64,000 nucleotides of DNA, taken from the NCBI GenBank assembly GCA_031769625.1, contig JAUIMM010000121.1, forward strand, positions 6,658,001 through 6,722,000, in the 5' to 3' direction. This document shows positions 47,732 through 59,637 of this stretch, in pieces. The DNA comes from Taudactylus pleione. Taxonomy: Eukaryota; Chordata; Amphibia; Anura; Myobatrachidae. The notes beneath the pieces were generated by a model. That model saw only the letters and a program-made list of their open reading frames with translations, had not been told where the DNA came from and ran no database searches. Both the position numbers and the translations under genes were made by a program. Numbering within the stretch: the first letter of the stretch is position 1; each line of letters starts with the position of its first letter.

Positions 47732-48270
47732 GGACCTCATTCAGAGTCGGTCGCGAGTGCCGATTTGCTCGTAACCGACTCGATGGTTTGGCCTGCGCAC
47801 ACGCAGCGGCCGCACTGCCCGTGCACAAGCCCCAGAGCGACAGAGAAACTTTGTTGCTCCGGAGCTCGTTGCCAAAGGGACGGCTGTCGATGTTGATCAT
47901 AGCTACCCCCGTTTGGTAGGCGGGCCGGGGAGGTGGTTTCCAAAATGGAGGCGTTCCTTTACGAACGCCTACCGTTTTGTGGGCGGCCACACTGACATCA
48001 TCAGTGATGTCAGTGGGGAGCTTCCTGCTCCATCAGAGCAGAAAGCTCCCTGGGGCTTACGAGTGCCCAGACCCAACCTTAGGGTCTGGTCGTAAGCCCC
48101 GATGGTCGCGATGGTGATCACCATCGTGACCATCAACCTGGTCAGTCGATAAGCTGTGGGTGGTAACCCACAGCTTAATGAACGACAAGGAGGCAGCCGT
48201 TCAGGATGCAAGCGGCCACCCTGATTCAATGCGAACGCTTGCAACTAACAACCGCCTCTAAATGAGGTCC
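47732..48270. mobile_element. Harbinger-like MITE copy 3, in the L2 leader
   Basis: Ends GGACCTCATTCAGAG and CCTCTAAATGAGGTCC with direct repeat TCT (47729-47731 and 48271-48273). 539 bp, CpG-rich, with internal hairpins such as GTGATGTCAGTGGGGAGC and TGGTCGCGATGGTGATCACCATCG. A different subfamily from copies 1 and 2. Confidence 0.8.
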
Positions 48271-48904
48271 TCTGTCCTTTATCTTAGCTCTCCTGCCTAG
48301 CATTACATCCTCTATCTGCTTACAATCTGCGTTATTTTTCAAATTCTGCACATTAGATCCCCACTTTTAATCCTCCCTATAACAAACTTGTTAATCTGCA
48401 TACATATTTACCATCACTGTTCTTTCACTTGCAATTCTACAAATCTCTTGCATCCATATTTCATTTACATTTCCCAATTTCATTCCTCTTGTTTACTTAT
48501 AAACACCAAGACACAGTTTTTGTCAACTCCCTCCTTCACTCAGTCTCTACCTAATCCTCTGTTCTGCCCCCTGCTTCCACCTTTATCCTTTCCCCCTTAT
48601 CTTTTCCACCTCCTCCTCCCCTTCTCCCCCCTCCTGTCTGCCTACTCTTCCCTCCTCTCCCATTACTCCACTTTCTTCCTGTTCTACCCCCCTCTATCCT
48701 ACTACCCCACCACCAAACCCTCCTCCTACACTCCTCTCTCTGTCACTTCACCCCACTACCATCCACATTTCCCTCCCTGCCCACCTCCTACAGGTTCCCT
48801 TTCTAGGTCAGGTGCCCGCACCATCACTAAACTCTATTCATATCGGTCCCCCAAATTAATCTTACCTCCACGTTAAAGCAACTCGGATAATCTTATTCAC
48901 ATCT

Positions 48905-51685
48905 CCCCTACAAATGCTATCTCTCCATGTCATGTGCCTTCTGGAATGCAGGTCAGTCTGTTATAAACTGGTCCCCACCCATGACCTTTTCATCTCCAAC
49001 TCCCTGAATCTCCTAGCCATTACTGAAACCTGGATCTCACCCTCTGACACCACTTCTCCTGCTGCTCTATCCTCTCGGGGCCTTGCCTTCTCCCACACCC
49101 CCCGGCTTGGGGGTCGCCATGGTGGTGGTGTTGGGGTCCTTCTATCCACCAGTTTTTCCTACCAGCTAATACCCTCTGAACCATCCCTTATATTCCCCAC
49201 ATTTGAGGTTCATGCTATACGCCTCTTCTAACCAGTATACCTCAGAGTAGCTTTCATTTACCGTCCCCCTGGCTCTCCCTCCAAATTCCTTAACAACTTC
49301 ACTTCCTGGCTCCCTCACTTTCTCTCCTCAGATCTTCTCTCCATTATCCTAGGTGATTTTAATATTCCTATTGACATTTCCACAGAATCCTCTGCAGCTA
49401 AACTCCTTACCCTCACCTCTTCATTTGGCCTCACCCAATGGACCTCATCACCCTCCCATGTGAGTGGGCACTCACTTAACCTGGTCTTTACTCACCTCTG
49501 TGATATTTCTGATTACTCCAATTCCCCATTCCCCCTCTTTGACCATCACTTTCTCTCTTTTAACCTATCCCTCTCTCCTTCCCCTCCTTTACCTCCTAAA
49601 GCTACCATTACTAAGCGTAATATTGAGGCTATTGAAACTGTTGCTTTTTCCTCCCTGCTGGACTCTCTTCTCTTCCCTATCCTTTCTCTCTCCTGTCCTG
49701 AACAAGTTACTTCCCTGTACAATTCTTCCCTTACTTCTGCTCTTGACTCTGTTGCTCCGGCAATAACTATTCACCCTTGCAGATCCACACCACAACCCTG
49801 GCATTCCAAATGCACCAGATACCTGCAAAAGTGTTCAAGAATTGCCGAGCGTCAGTGGAGAAAATCACGCTCTAAGGCTGACTTTCTCCATTTCAAATTT
49901 ATTCTCTCTTCCTGCAGTGCTGTCCTATCTCTCTCCAAACAAACATATTTAAAGAACCTCATCTCCTCCCAGTCCTCAAACCCCTGGTGTCTCTTTGCCA
50001 CTTTCAAATCCCTCCTCTGCCCTTCCCCTCCTTGCCTCCCCTCCTTGCTCTCTGCCCTTGACTTTGCCACCTACTTTACTTCTGAAATTGACTCTATACA
50101 TGAGGACATCATATCCCATCAGACCCTCATCACTCTCCCTCCTTTCCCTGACCATCCCTCCCCTTCTGTCTCACCAACTCTGACATCCTTCTCCCCTGTT
50201 TCTGGAGAGGAAGTCATTGTCCTCATCTGGTCCTCCCCTCCTTCCACCTTCCCTCTTGACCATATCCCTTTCCGTCTCCTCTCTTACCTGTCTCCTTCTG
50301 CCTGTTCCCATCTTGCTCACCTCCTTAATCTCTCCCTATCATCTGGCACTGTCCCTTCTGCATTCAAACATGCCCTTGTCTCCCCCATTTTTAAAAAACC
50401 TACCCTTGATTCTAGCATACTTTCCAACTATCGACCCATCTCTCTTCTGCCTTTTGCTTCCAAACTCCTTGAGCGTATTGTCTACAACCGCCTTACCACC
50501 TTTCTTTCCTCCCACTACCTCCTTGACTCATTTCAATCTGGCTTCCGTTCTCTCCACTCCACTGAAACTGACCTTACGAAAGTCAGCAACAACCTCCTTG
50601 CTGCCAAATACAAGGGCCACTACTCTCTGCTCATTCTTCTTGACCTCTCTGCTGCATTTGACACTGTAGACCATCCTCTCCTCCTGCAAATCCTTTACTC
50701 TCTCAGTTTATGTGGCACTGCCCACTCCTGGCTTTCCTCCTACCTCTCTGATCGTTCCTTCTCTGTGTCCTCTCATGAATCCTCTTCCCCCCCCACTTCC
50801 ACTAACAGTAGGAGTTCCCCAAGTTTCTGTTCTTGGACCTCTCCTTTTCTCCCTATATACGTCCTCTTTAGGTGAACTCATTAACTCCTTTGACCTCCAA
50901 TATTATCTCTATGCTGATGATACTCAAATTTACCTTTCCACCCCTGAGCTCTCCCCCTCGCTCCTTACCCGTTTCTCCAACTGTCTCTCTGTCTCTTCAT
51001 GGATATCCCAGCGCTTTCTTAAACTTAACATGTCTAAGACTGAGCTGATCATCTTCCCACCCTCTTCCACTACATCACTTCCCACAATTTCATTATCTAT
51101 TGATGGCACAACTATCTCCTCTAGCCCCAAAGTGCACTGTCTTGGAGTTATCCTTGACTCCTCCCTCTCCTTTAAACCACACATTCAGCACCTCTTGCAG
51201 TCCTGCCATTTCCACCTAAAAAATATCTCCAGGATTACACCCTTCCTCACCCAGGATGCCACTAAAACCCTCATCCACTCACTGGTCATCTCCAGATTGG
51301 ACTACTGTAACCTTCTCCTAGCTGGCCTCCCAGTCTCCCACCTCTCTCCCCTACAATCAGTTCTCAATGCTGCTTCTCAGCTCATCTTCCTCTCCAGACG
51401 TTCTACATCTGCTTCCTTACACTCACCAACAAAGCCCTCACCAAATCCTCTCCCGCATACATTTCTGACCTTGTTTCCCTTCACACTCCCACCCATCGAC
51501 TTTGCTCAACAAATGCATGCTGCCTCTCTTGCCAACTGATTACTTCCTCCCATTCCCGCATCCAAGATTTTGCCCGTGCTGCTCTCTGCCTTTGGAATGC
51601 TCTCCCTATCAGACTTTCCACCTCTCTACAAATCTTCAAATGGGCTCTCAAGACCCACTACTTCATCAAGGCCTTCCAGCACTAA
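48905..51685 (+). pseudogene. L2 ORF2 (endonuclease and reverse transcriptase), copy 2, broken
   Basis: The APE endonuclease begins near 48930 (CAFWNA, shift, SVCYKL), then LLAITETWISPSD and GGGVGVLLSTSF, a stop at 49231, and ILGDFNIPIDI near 49350. The long frame 49460-50875 holds the linker, SNYRPISLLPFASKLLERI, QSGFRSLHSTETDL and [13 protein letters not shown]; after a shift near 50800 the text continues with [19 protein letters not shown] (V where G is usual in QGS) and [12 protein letters not shown] further change near 51420 leads to the conserved tail (LCLWNALPIRLSTSLQIF) ending at 51685. Loss of frame at several points and the changed glycine mark it inactive. The region 48290-48900 is pyrimidine-rich leader with an open frame but no recognised domain. 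Confidence 0.87.
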
Positions 51686-52032
51686 TCCTAACCCACCTCA
51701 TGCTCTTTCCTCCCAATCCTCCCGTTCTGTGCAACATCTGTCTGTCTGCTCCTCCCCTTTAGAATGTAAGCTCTCACGAGCAGAGACCTCTTCCCTCATG
51801 TGCTTCTCTTTACGTTTTCTTCTACTCTTTACTCCCCATTAGGGCACCAAACACGTGTCTGCCAACTCCCGGCTGCTTATTGTAAGTGCTTTAATCGTTA
51901 TTGCAGCAATGTATATAATTTGTGTCCTTGTCCTGCACTGTAATGTACTGTAAGTTACTTGTTTCTTGTTCTATGTACTATGTAAGGCGCTGCGGAACAC
52001 TTGTGGTGCCATATAAATAAAGAATAATAATA

Positions 52033-53921
52033 ATGTAAGCCAGTCACATGATACATCTGCTCAAGGGATAAATCACGACCTACTTTCATTTCACAATATG
52101 TTTATCTATGTATATATGTATCTATATTTCTGTCTAGCTATGGCTATCTATCTATTCTATCTACCTATCTAATATTATATATAGGTAACATAAATGTTAA
52201 AATAAGCTAACCTTACACAATGAGATGTCATATCACCATATTTAACTGCACAAATTAATGCAGAGTGACATCACAAAGACTGTTTATGATGTAAGCTAGT
52301 CACATGAAAAGCCTTCTTAGGTGATACTTGGCATCCTGCTTGCATTTTTCCATTATTATCTTTTTATATCTACGCATGTAACTTTAATTTCAGATGAAAT
52401 TTAGGGTAAAATAAGCTTACATCACACCATGAGATGTCATATCACTACATATAGCAGTGTGTAACAGTTCCTCATCAAGCATAACCATTAATACCAGCAC
52501 TGGGAGACATCAGAGAGGCTGCAAGTCATACGATAAGCCTATTGAGGTAATAAATCACAAGCTGCTTGCATTACACCACTAATAATCTATCTATCTATCT
52601 AGCTATCATTATATAAAGATAGCATCAAGTTTAAAATAAGCTTACCTGACTATGATTCCAAAGGTAAGTGGTACCACAAAGGCTGTTTATGATGATAGCC
52701 AGTCACATGATACATCTGCTCAAGGGATAAATCACAACCTACTTTCATTTCATAATAAATTTATATATCTATGTATCTATTTTTCTATCTTTATGTGGCT
52801 CTTTAGTTATTCTATCTACCCATCTAATAATATTTTTAGATAACATAAATGTTAAAATAAGATAACCTTACACCATGAGATGTCATATCATCATGCTCAA
52901 CTGAACAAACCAATGCAGAGTGACATCACAAAGACTGTTTATGATGTAAGCCAGTCACATGAAAAGCCTACTTAGGTGATACTTGGCATCCTGCTTGCAT
53001 TTCTCTGTTATTATCTATTTATCTTTTTCTATCTACTCATGTAACTTTCATTTTAGATGAATTTAGAGTAAATTAAGCTTATATTACACCATGAGAAGTC
53101 ATATCAGTACATATAGGTGAGTGTAACAGTTCCACATCAGGCATAACCATTAATACCAGCACTGAGAGACATCAGAGAGGCTGTTTAAGATGAAATCCAG
53201 TCACACGATATGCCTGTTGAGGTAATAAATCACAACCTGCTTGCATTTCACCACTAATATCTATCTATCTATCTATCTCTATCTATCTATCATTATTTAA
53301 CGATAGCATTAAGGTTAAAATAAGCTTACCTAACACTGAGAATTGTTATATCACCAGGTACAGCTCTCAGTGACTGTTCTATTCTAAGTACTGACTATGA
53401 TTCCAAAGCTAAGTGACATGACAAAGGCTGTTTATGATGTAATCAAGTCACATGATACATCTTCTATCTATGTATCTATCTATGGCTATCTAGGTTTTCT
53501 ATGTATCCATCTAACTTTTTTTTTAGATAACATAAATGTTAAAATAAGCATACCATAAGATGTCATATCACCATGCTCAACTAATCAAACCAATGCAGAG
53601 TGATATCACAAAGACTGTTTATGATGTAAGCCAGTAACCTGAAAAGCCTACTTAGGTGATAATTGGCATTCTGCTTGCATTTCTTCATTATTATCTAGTT
53701 ATCTTTGTCTATCTACTCACATAATTTTTATTTTAGATGAAATTTAGGGTAAAATAAGCTTACATTACACCATGAGATGTCCACTACATATAGGTGAGTG
53801 TAACAGTTCCACATCAAGCATGACCATTAATACCAGAACTGGGAGACATCAGAGAGGCTGCCAGTCATACGATAACCCTGTTGAGGTAATAAATCACAAC
53901 CTGCTTGCATTTCACCACTAA

Positions 53922-53969
<48 letters not shown>

Positions 53970-54046
53970 ATTATTTAACGATAGCATTAAGGTTAAAATA
54001 AGCTTACCTAACACTGAAAATTGTCATATCACCAGGTACAGAATCT
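52033..54046 (+). repeat. Satellite block S7
   Basis: Resumes at ATGTAAGCCAGTCACATG after the LINE. About three higher-order units (GAGGTAATAA markers near 52544, 53219 and 53883) up to the foldback element. From about 52440 onward it is the start of the tandem segmental duplication. Confidence 0.88.
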
Positions 54047-55857
54047 TCTCAAATCGAATGCAGTGAAAACCGTTTTTTCACTGCATTTACTATGATTCAA
54101 TTTGTTTTGCGATTTGCAAAACAAATTAGATTTGAGTTGGTTTTGAAGAGTGATTTGCAGTTCAATTTGACATGTTCATCTCCAAATTGAACAGCAAATC
54201 ACCCTTCAAAACAAACTGCAAATCCCCGACACACGAACTGCTTCATGCTTTCACTTTCAGCATGAGCAGTTCGTTCTCACACAGATACATGCAGACATCA
54301 GTGAGATGCCTGCATGTATCTGACTGTAAAAAGTGTTGTAAAGAGTTAATATTAAAAAAAAAAAACCGTGAGGTCACCCCCTAAATCAGAACCAGCCCCG
54401 GACTGCTGAAACCCAGTTCTGGTTGACTAAGTACAGGGAAAAAATGACGTAGGGTCTCCCTGTACTCAGTACAACTCAGCCAATGAACGGGTCCCTCCAT
54501 TGAAGTCAATGGTGGGAGCCACAGGATAAACTTTAGTTACCCTGCAGCTCCCACCATTCAGTACAATAGAGGGAGCTGTTCAATGGCTGAGAGGTGGGGC
54601 CTGACCTCTCAGCCAATGAACGCACAGACACGGAGCTTCAAAGGATGAAGCCGCGTCTGTGCGCTTCATTCGGGAAGGAGTAATCATTCTGGTTAGGATG
54701 GTTACTCCTTAAAGCGAAGGTCGGGTTTTCGTTTTATTATTTTAACCCATGGATGCCTACTGGAGATGGGTAATATAGGTGAGTATGTGTGAGTGTGTAT
54801 GTGTGTATGTATGTATTAAAGTTATACTTTGTAAGGTGTGTGTGTGTTTCTTGCAACATTTCTTTACAGGTGAACTAAAAGTCCCAGTGGACCCTTAATG
54901 CACTGCATGCTGGTACTTGTGGTTCTCCAAGTACCAGCATGCTGGAGAGGTTTGCTGGGACCTGCAGTTTTACTCGAAAGACAATGTTTATTTTTATCTA
55001 TTTTTACACAACACCTACACAATCAACCTGCCACCCACCGCCCAGGGGTGGCGGAGATAGCCCCGGGCTATCAGCCCAGGCTAGAGGTGCCCTGGAGAGG
55101 GAGATCCCTTTTTTGAAGGTGTCTCTAACTCCCCAGGGATCCCTGGCCTGGGCTGACTAACGGTTGGGCTGATGCTGCGGCTGGGGGGCCCGGTGATAGG
55201 GCTCCCCTGGCTGTGGCATCAGTCCCCTGTTAGAAAGGGTCCAGGGCTGGTTCTGGATCTTACAGGGGAACCCTACGCTATTTTCTCCCTGTAAATCCAG
55301 AACCAGCCCTGCTTCCCATAGCCCAGTGCTAGTTGTACTGAGTACAGGGAGACCCTACGTCATTTTTTCCCTGTACTTAGTCAACCAGAACTGGGTTTCA
55401 GCAGTCCGGGGCTGGTTCTTATTTGGGGGGGGGAACCTCACGTCAAATTTTTTCTAAATGTAACTCTTTATATGCTGTTTACAGTGAGATACATACAGGC
55501 CATCTCACTGATGTCTGCAAGTATCTGTGTCAATCCGACCTGCTTATGCTCAAATCGAAAGCATGAAGCAGGTCTATTGTATTGGGGATTTGAAGTTCGA
55601 TTTGAAGTCCGATTTTGAGGTCGATTTCAAATCGAATGATAGTAAATATGGGTTTTGTGTGTTAGGCTATGTAAATGTGTAAATGTTTTTCCGATGGTCG
55701 ATTTGATGCCGATTTGACTCAAAATTCGATCTGAAGTCCGGTTTTACATTCGATTTGGCCTTTAGTAAATACCCAAAAGCAAATTCGAACCCAAATCAAA
55801 TGAAAATCGCACCTCAAATCACTCAAAATGCAAAATCGACCTTTAGTAAATTTACCC
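54047..55857. mobile_element. Foldback element, copy 1
   Basis: Starts CTCAAATCGAATGCAGTG and ends AAATCGACCTTTAGTAAATTTACCCC. The AT-rich ends are rich in AAATCGA and TCGATTT motifs, and inside are inverted segments: GAACCAGCCCCGGACTGCTG at about 54388 against its complement at 55400, and a central hairpin (CCATTGAAGTCAATGGTGGGAG with its partner) around 54540. The inner part is homologous to the giant palindrome of hAT copy C (AAGTACCAGCATGC, GGGGTGGCGG.GATAGCCC). Flanking satellite shows at most a CTT duplication. No coding region; a new family to me. Confidence 0.75.
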
Positions 55858-55886
55858 CTTGGTGACTGTTCTATTCTAGGCACTGA

Positions 55887-56403
55887 GGGCCTAATTCAGA
55901 CCCGCTCGCGAGCGCAGAACGCTCGCAAACGGGTCGATGGTGCCCTAATGCGCATGCGCGAGACCCGCATAGCGACAGCCAAGCTGTCACTCGGGGTCTC
56001 GCACCAAAGGGGGCATGCTGTCGATGGTGACTGACAGCACGCCCCCTTTGGTGGGCGTGCCGGGGCGTGGCTGCCCAGACGGAGGCGTTCCCATGGGAAC
56101 GCCTTCCATCTGGAGCCGGCCCCACTGACATCACTAGTGATGTCAGTGGGAGTGATTTTTGCTCTGATAGAGCCAAAATCACTCCAGGGCTTGCAGCCAC
56201 GAGACCCTACCGCAGGGTCTTGTCGCAAGCCCGATGGTCACGATGGTCTTGACCATCGCGACCATCATTATGGACGCTCGCATATGCTGTCGGTGGTAAC
56301 CCACAGCTATGCGAGCGTCCAAGAGGCCGCTCCATTTTTAGGTAGGAGGGCCCTGATTCAGAGCGAGCGCTCTGGTCAGAGCGTCCGGCTCTTAATCAGG
56401 CCC
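55887..56403. mobile_element. Harbinger-like MITE copy 4
   Basis: Ends GGGCCTAATTCAGAC and GCTCTTAATCAGGCCC, direct repeat TGA (55884-55886 and 56404-56406). 517 bp. Contains CpG-rich inverted segments (GGGGGCATGCTGTCGATGG and partner; GTGATGTCAGTGGGAGTGA). An internal copy of the terminus (GGGCCCTGATTCAGAGCG) lies at about 56348. Confidence 0.82.
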
Positions 56404-56488
56404 TGAGTTTGATTCCAAAGTAAAGTGACATCACAAAGGCTGTTTATGATGTAAGCCAGTCACATGATACATCTGCTCAAGGGATAAA
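56404..56488 (+). repeat. Short satellite remnant
   Basis: About 85 bp of satellite (GTTTGATTCC..CTCAAGGGATAAA) between the MITE and the GC-rich element; it continues at 58504. Confidence 0.85.
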
Positions 56489-57239
56489 ATGTGAGGGGCG
56501 AGTGCGGTGCAATGCCTGCTGCCGTGCAGGTGTACGTCTGTTACTTACCTTGCGTCGCACCCTCTCACCTTCAGGCCGTGTGTTGAGCAGACGGTCCTGG
56601 AACCTCCGAATAGAACACGGACACGATGACCTAGGGGGAAGGAGACGAGGTGAGTACCGTCCTTCCTCACGTCGACCGACGCGCCCTACTGAACCGGGGG
56701 ATAAATTCAGGTTTTAAGTGAAGATCATCATTGGCACTTTTGGCCTCAGATCCCGAATTTTCACCTGTCGGTACTCACGCACCAGGTGAAGATCCGTCCT
56801 TGCACCGGGTTGCAAGGTTCACCGTCCGCCCAGAAGGAAGGAGATAGGTAGTGACAAACAAACAGGGAGAGACAGTACACACAGATATTTCTCACCGTGT
56901 CCACTCTTGCTCTTCGTCCGCTCACTCGCCTACAGGTCCCTGTAAGGAGATACACAACACAGCCGTGCAGGGCCTAAACCTATGTCAAGCAACTACACAT
57001 ACTAAAACGGCATCACCCTCAACCTACAGTGTGTGTAGTGCGACAGATATAACAAAACTAAACATTTGCCCTGCACGGAACACCAAACACAGACTAAATA
57101 CACAAGAGCAAAACACAGTGCTGTCCCTTTAAATGTCTGCTACCTATCCAGAGCTGGCCAGCTCCTCTTCTCGGTGACTGGGGAAACCACTACCTCATGG
57201 GTGGAAGCCGTACAGCTCTCCACCACTGCTTACACCTCT

Positions 57240-57720
57240 AATCATCTATGCGGGGGCTACCTAATGGGCTCAGGGCCCTGGACCTAACGCCCAGGGTCTT
57301 ACCAGCGGCTCAGGGCTTATGCCTGCCTACTGTGGGGTACTCAAGGGACTTGGGCCTACTGCCCAGAGTCCCGCTCTATTTTGCAGCTCAGGCCTAGTGG
57401 CCTGCCTAACGGTGGGCTCTGGTAGTGGCCTGGGCCTAATGTCCAGACCACTTTTATTGGGGCTCAAATATAGGGCCTAGTGCCCTCCTGTATGGGTACA
57501 GGCCTACGCCTGGTTTATGGCCACGGGCCTAGTGCCCGCCTACTCGATCATTTAGTGGCCTGGGCCTAGTACCCAGGCCACTCACACCTTATTACGGGCC
57601 AATCCTTTTATAGGGCCTAATGCCCACTATAGTGCCCCGGGCCTTGTGCCCGCCTAATTACCCACGGGCCTAGTGCCCGACAACGCTCCACGGGCCTAAC
57701 GCCCGACAATCCTGGCGGTC
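57240..57720 (+). repeat. Array of about 13 GGGCCTARTGCCC micro-palindromes
   Basis: Irregularly spaced (about 25-50 bp) copies of a stem-loop GGGC-CTARY-GCCC: for example GGGCCTACTGCCC near 57351, GGGCCTAGTGCCC near 57472, 57527 and 57667, GGGCCTAATGCCC near 57615, GGGCCTAACGCCC near 57693. Spacers differ, so this is not a simple minisatellite; the motif itself has been multiplied or conserved. Confidence 0.8.
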
Positions 57721-58086
57721 TAGGGAGGGGGTATATGGTGGGCCTCACGGAGGGCCTACCTGCTACGTTGGAAGAGGCTGCGGGGGGGAGCTTCGTGACG
57801 CTCTTTCACTTCCCACCCCCGCAGTCCTCTCCGGTCCTCAGCCGCATTCTTCTGCCGCTGGCCCGTCCTGGCCAGCGGCGCCGCCTCTTCTTCTCTTCCT
57901 CCAGCCGGCGCCGCCTGTCTTCTCTCTTGACAGCGGCGTCTTCTGGCCTCTTCCGCGGCCGCCGCCCCTGTTGCCGCGCCGATCTTCCACTCTTCGGGAG
58001 GTCTTCTCTCCTCCCTCTCCGCCGCCGAACTGACTTTTCCTGCTCTGCGCCATCTAATACAAGATGGCGCGAGTGGGCGGGGCTAT

Positions 58087-58498
58087 GACGCGGCGAGCCG
58101 CGATTGGCTCGTCGCGTCCGCCTCTGATTGGCTGCTGGCCCGCGAGCCAGATTTGGCTCGCGGCCAGAGCCAAACGCCCGCCGCGCCCAATGCCTGACCG
58201 GCGCTGGGAGCAAGTACTCTCTCCCAGCGCCGGCTACCCGCCGCCTCTTGGCTGCCGGGCGCCAAGCTCCGCTGAGCTTGCGCCCGGAGCCAAGCTTCTC
58301 CCGGCGCCACAGTACCGCCGGCACTGGTGAAAGGGACCAGGCGGTCCCTTCACCAGGTGCCCGCGGTATCTGCACCGACGCTAGGGACATTACTGTCCCA
58401 GCGCCGGCAACGGATGTGTCCCGCAGAGGACACATCCCTCCTGCCTGCCCCTGCACGTCGGCTGATGCTGGGATCAAACTCGTGATCCCAGCACAGCC
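58087..58498. repeat. Row of at least seven consecutive hairpins
   Basis: Stem-loops follow one another with little spacing: 58087-58118 (GACGCGGCGAGCC arms), 58134-58166 (GGCCCGCGAGCC), 58198-58233 (CCGGCGCTGGGAG, perfect), 58247-58294 (CTTGGCTGCCGGGCG, imperfect), 58313-58368 (GCACTGGTGAAAGGGACC), 58375-58407 (GCT.GGGACA with TGTCCCAGC), 58412-58437 (GGATGTGTCC, perfect) and 58460-58498 (GGCTGATGCTGGGATCA). Arms differ in sequence, so each arose separately. Confidence 0.82.
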
Positions 58499-58503
58499 TT
58501 CCA

Positions 58504-58815
58504 CATTAGCACAACCTACGTTCATTTCACAATATATTTATCTATCTATATATGTATCTATATTTCTATCTAGCTATGGCTATCTAGCTATTTAATCTAC
58601 CCATCTATCATTATTTACAGATAACATAAATGTTAAAATAAGCTAACCTTACACTATGAGATGTCATATCACTACATATAGGTGAGTGTAACAGTTCCTT
58701 ATCAAGCATAACCATTAATACCAGCACTGAGAGACATCAGAGAGGTTGTAATTCATACGATAAGCCTATTGAGGTAATAAATCACAAGCTGCTTGCATTA
58801 CACCACTAATAATCA

Positions 58816-58863
<48 letters not shown>

Positions 58864-59516
58864 GTCTATCTATCTAGCTATCATTATATAAAGTTAGCAT
58901 TAAGTTTAAAATAAGCTTACCTGACTATGATTCCAAAGCTAAGTGGTATCACAAAGGCTGTTTATGATGATAGCCAGTCACATGATACATCTGCTCAAGG
59001 GATAAATCACAACCTACTTTCATTTCATAATAAATTTATATATTTATGTATCTATTATTCTATCTTTATATGGCTCTTTAGTTATTCTATCTACCCATCT
59101 AACAATATTTTTATATAACATAAATGTTAAAATAAGATAATCTTACACCATGAGATGTCATATCATCATGCTCAACTGAACAAACCAATGCAGAGTGACA
59201 TCACAAAGACTGTTTATGATGTAAGCCAGTCACATGAAAAGCCTACTTAGGTGATACTTGGCATCCTGCTTGCATTTCTTCATTATTATCTAGTTATCTT
59301 TGTCTATCTACTCACATAATTATTATTTTAGATGAAATTTAGGGTAAAATAAGCTTACATTACACCATGAGATGTCCACTACATATAGGTCAGTGTAACA
59401 GTTCCACATCAAGCATGACCATTAATATCAGAACTGGGAGACATCTGAGAGGCTGCCAGTCATACGATAACCCTGTTGAGGTAATAAATCACAACCTGCT
59501 TGCATTTCACCACTAA

Positions 59517-59556
<40 letters not shown>

Positions 59557-59637
59557 AATCATTATTTAACGATAGCATTAAGGTTAAAATAAGCTTACCT
59601 AATACTGAGAATTGTCATATCACCAGGTACAGACTCT
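58504..59637 (+). repeat. Satellite block S8
   Basis: Satellite from GCACAACCTACG to the second foldback element, including the breakpoint between the two halves of the segmental duplication near 58665. (ATCT)n runs at about 58815-58870 and 59518-59556. Confidence 0.87.

Larger units (their letters stand above)
46970..52032 (+). mobile_element. L2-clade LINE copy 2, near full length, carrying a MITE
   Basis: The satellite text TTTATGATG^TAAGCCAG is split exactly, with at most a 3-bp duplication (ATG). The 5' end is a duplicated leader starting CTGGCTGGGAAGCC. The 3' end has GCGCTGCGGAACACTTGTGGTGCCATATAAATAAAG and an (AAT)n tail. Length is 5.06 kb, or 4.5 kb without the nested MITE. Its ORF2 resembles that of copy 1 but is clearly a different subfamily. 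Confidence 0.88.
56489..58503. mobile_element. GC-rich hairpin-array element of unknown family
   Basis: A 2.0-kb insertion whose empty site is preserved in the other half of the segmental duplication (GGGATAAAGCACAACC at about 62024-62040). The ends are inverted: AATGTGAGGGG on the left, and CCTTCCACATT on the right (TGTGGAAGG on the other strand). A clear target duplication is not seen. From left to right: a mixed segment with GGTGAGTACCGTCCTTC and its near-inverse CGGTACTCACGCACC, an AT-richer spacer, an array of small palindromes (57240-57720), a CpG- and pyrimidine-rich stretch (57740-58080), and a row of hairpins (58087-58498). Arginine-rich open frames cross the CpG part on both strands and look like composition shadows. 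Confidence 0.6.

Noticed and set aside
57806..58525. 239-codon arginine-rich frame on the minus strand, and overlapping plus-strand frames
   Set aside because: Composition shadow of CpG-rich, hairpin-rich DNA; both strands are open here and no domain is visible.
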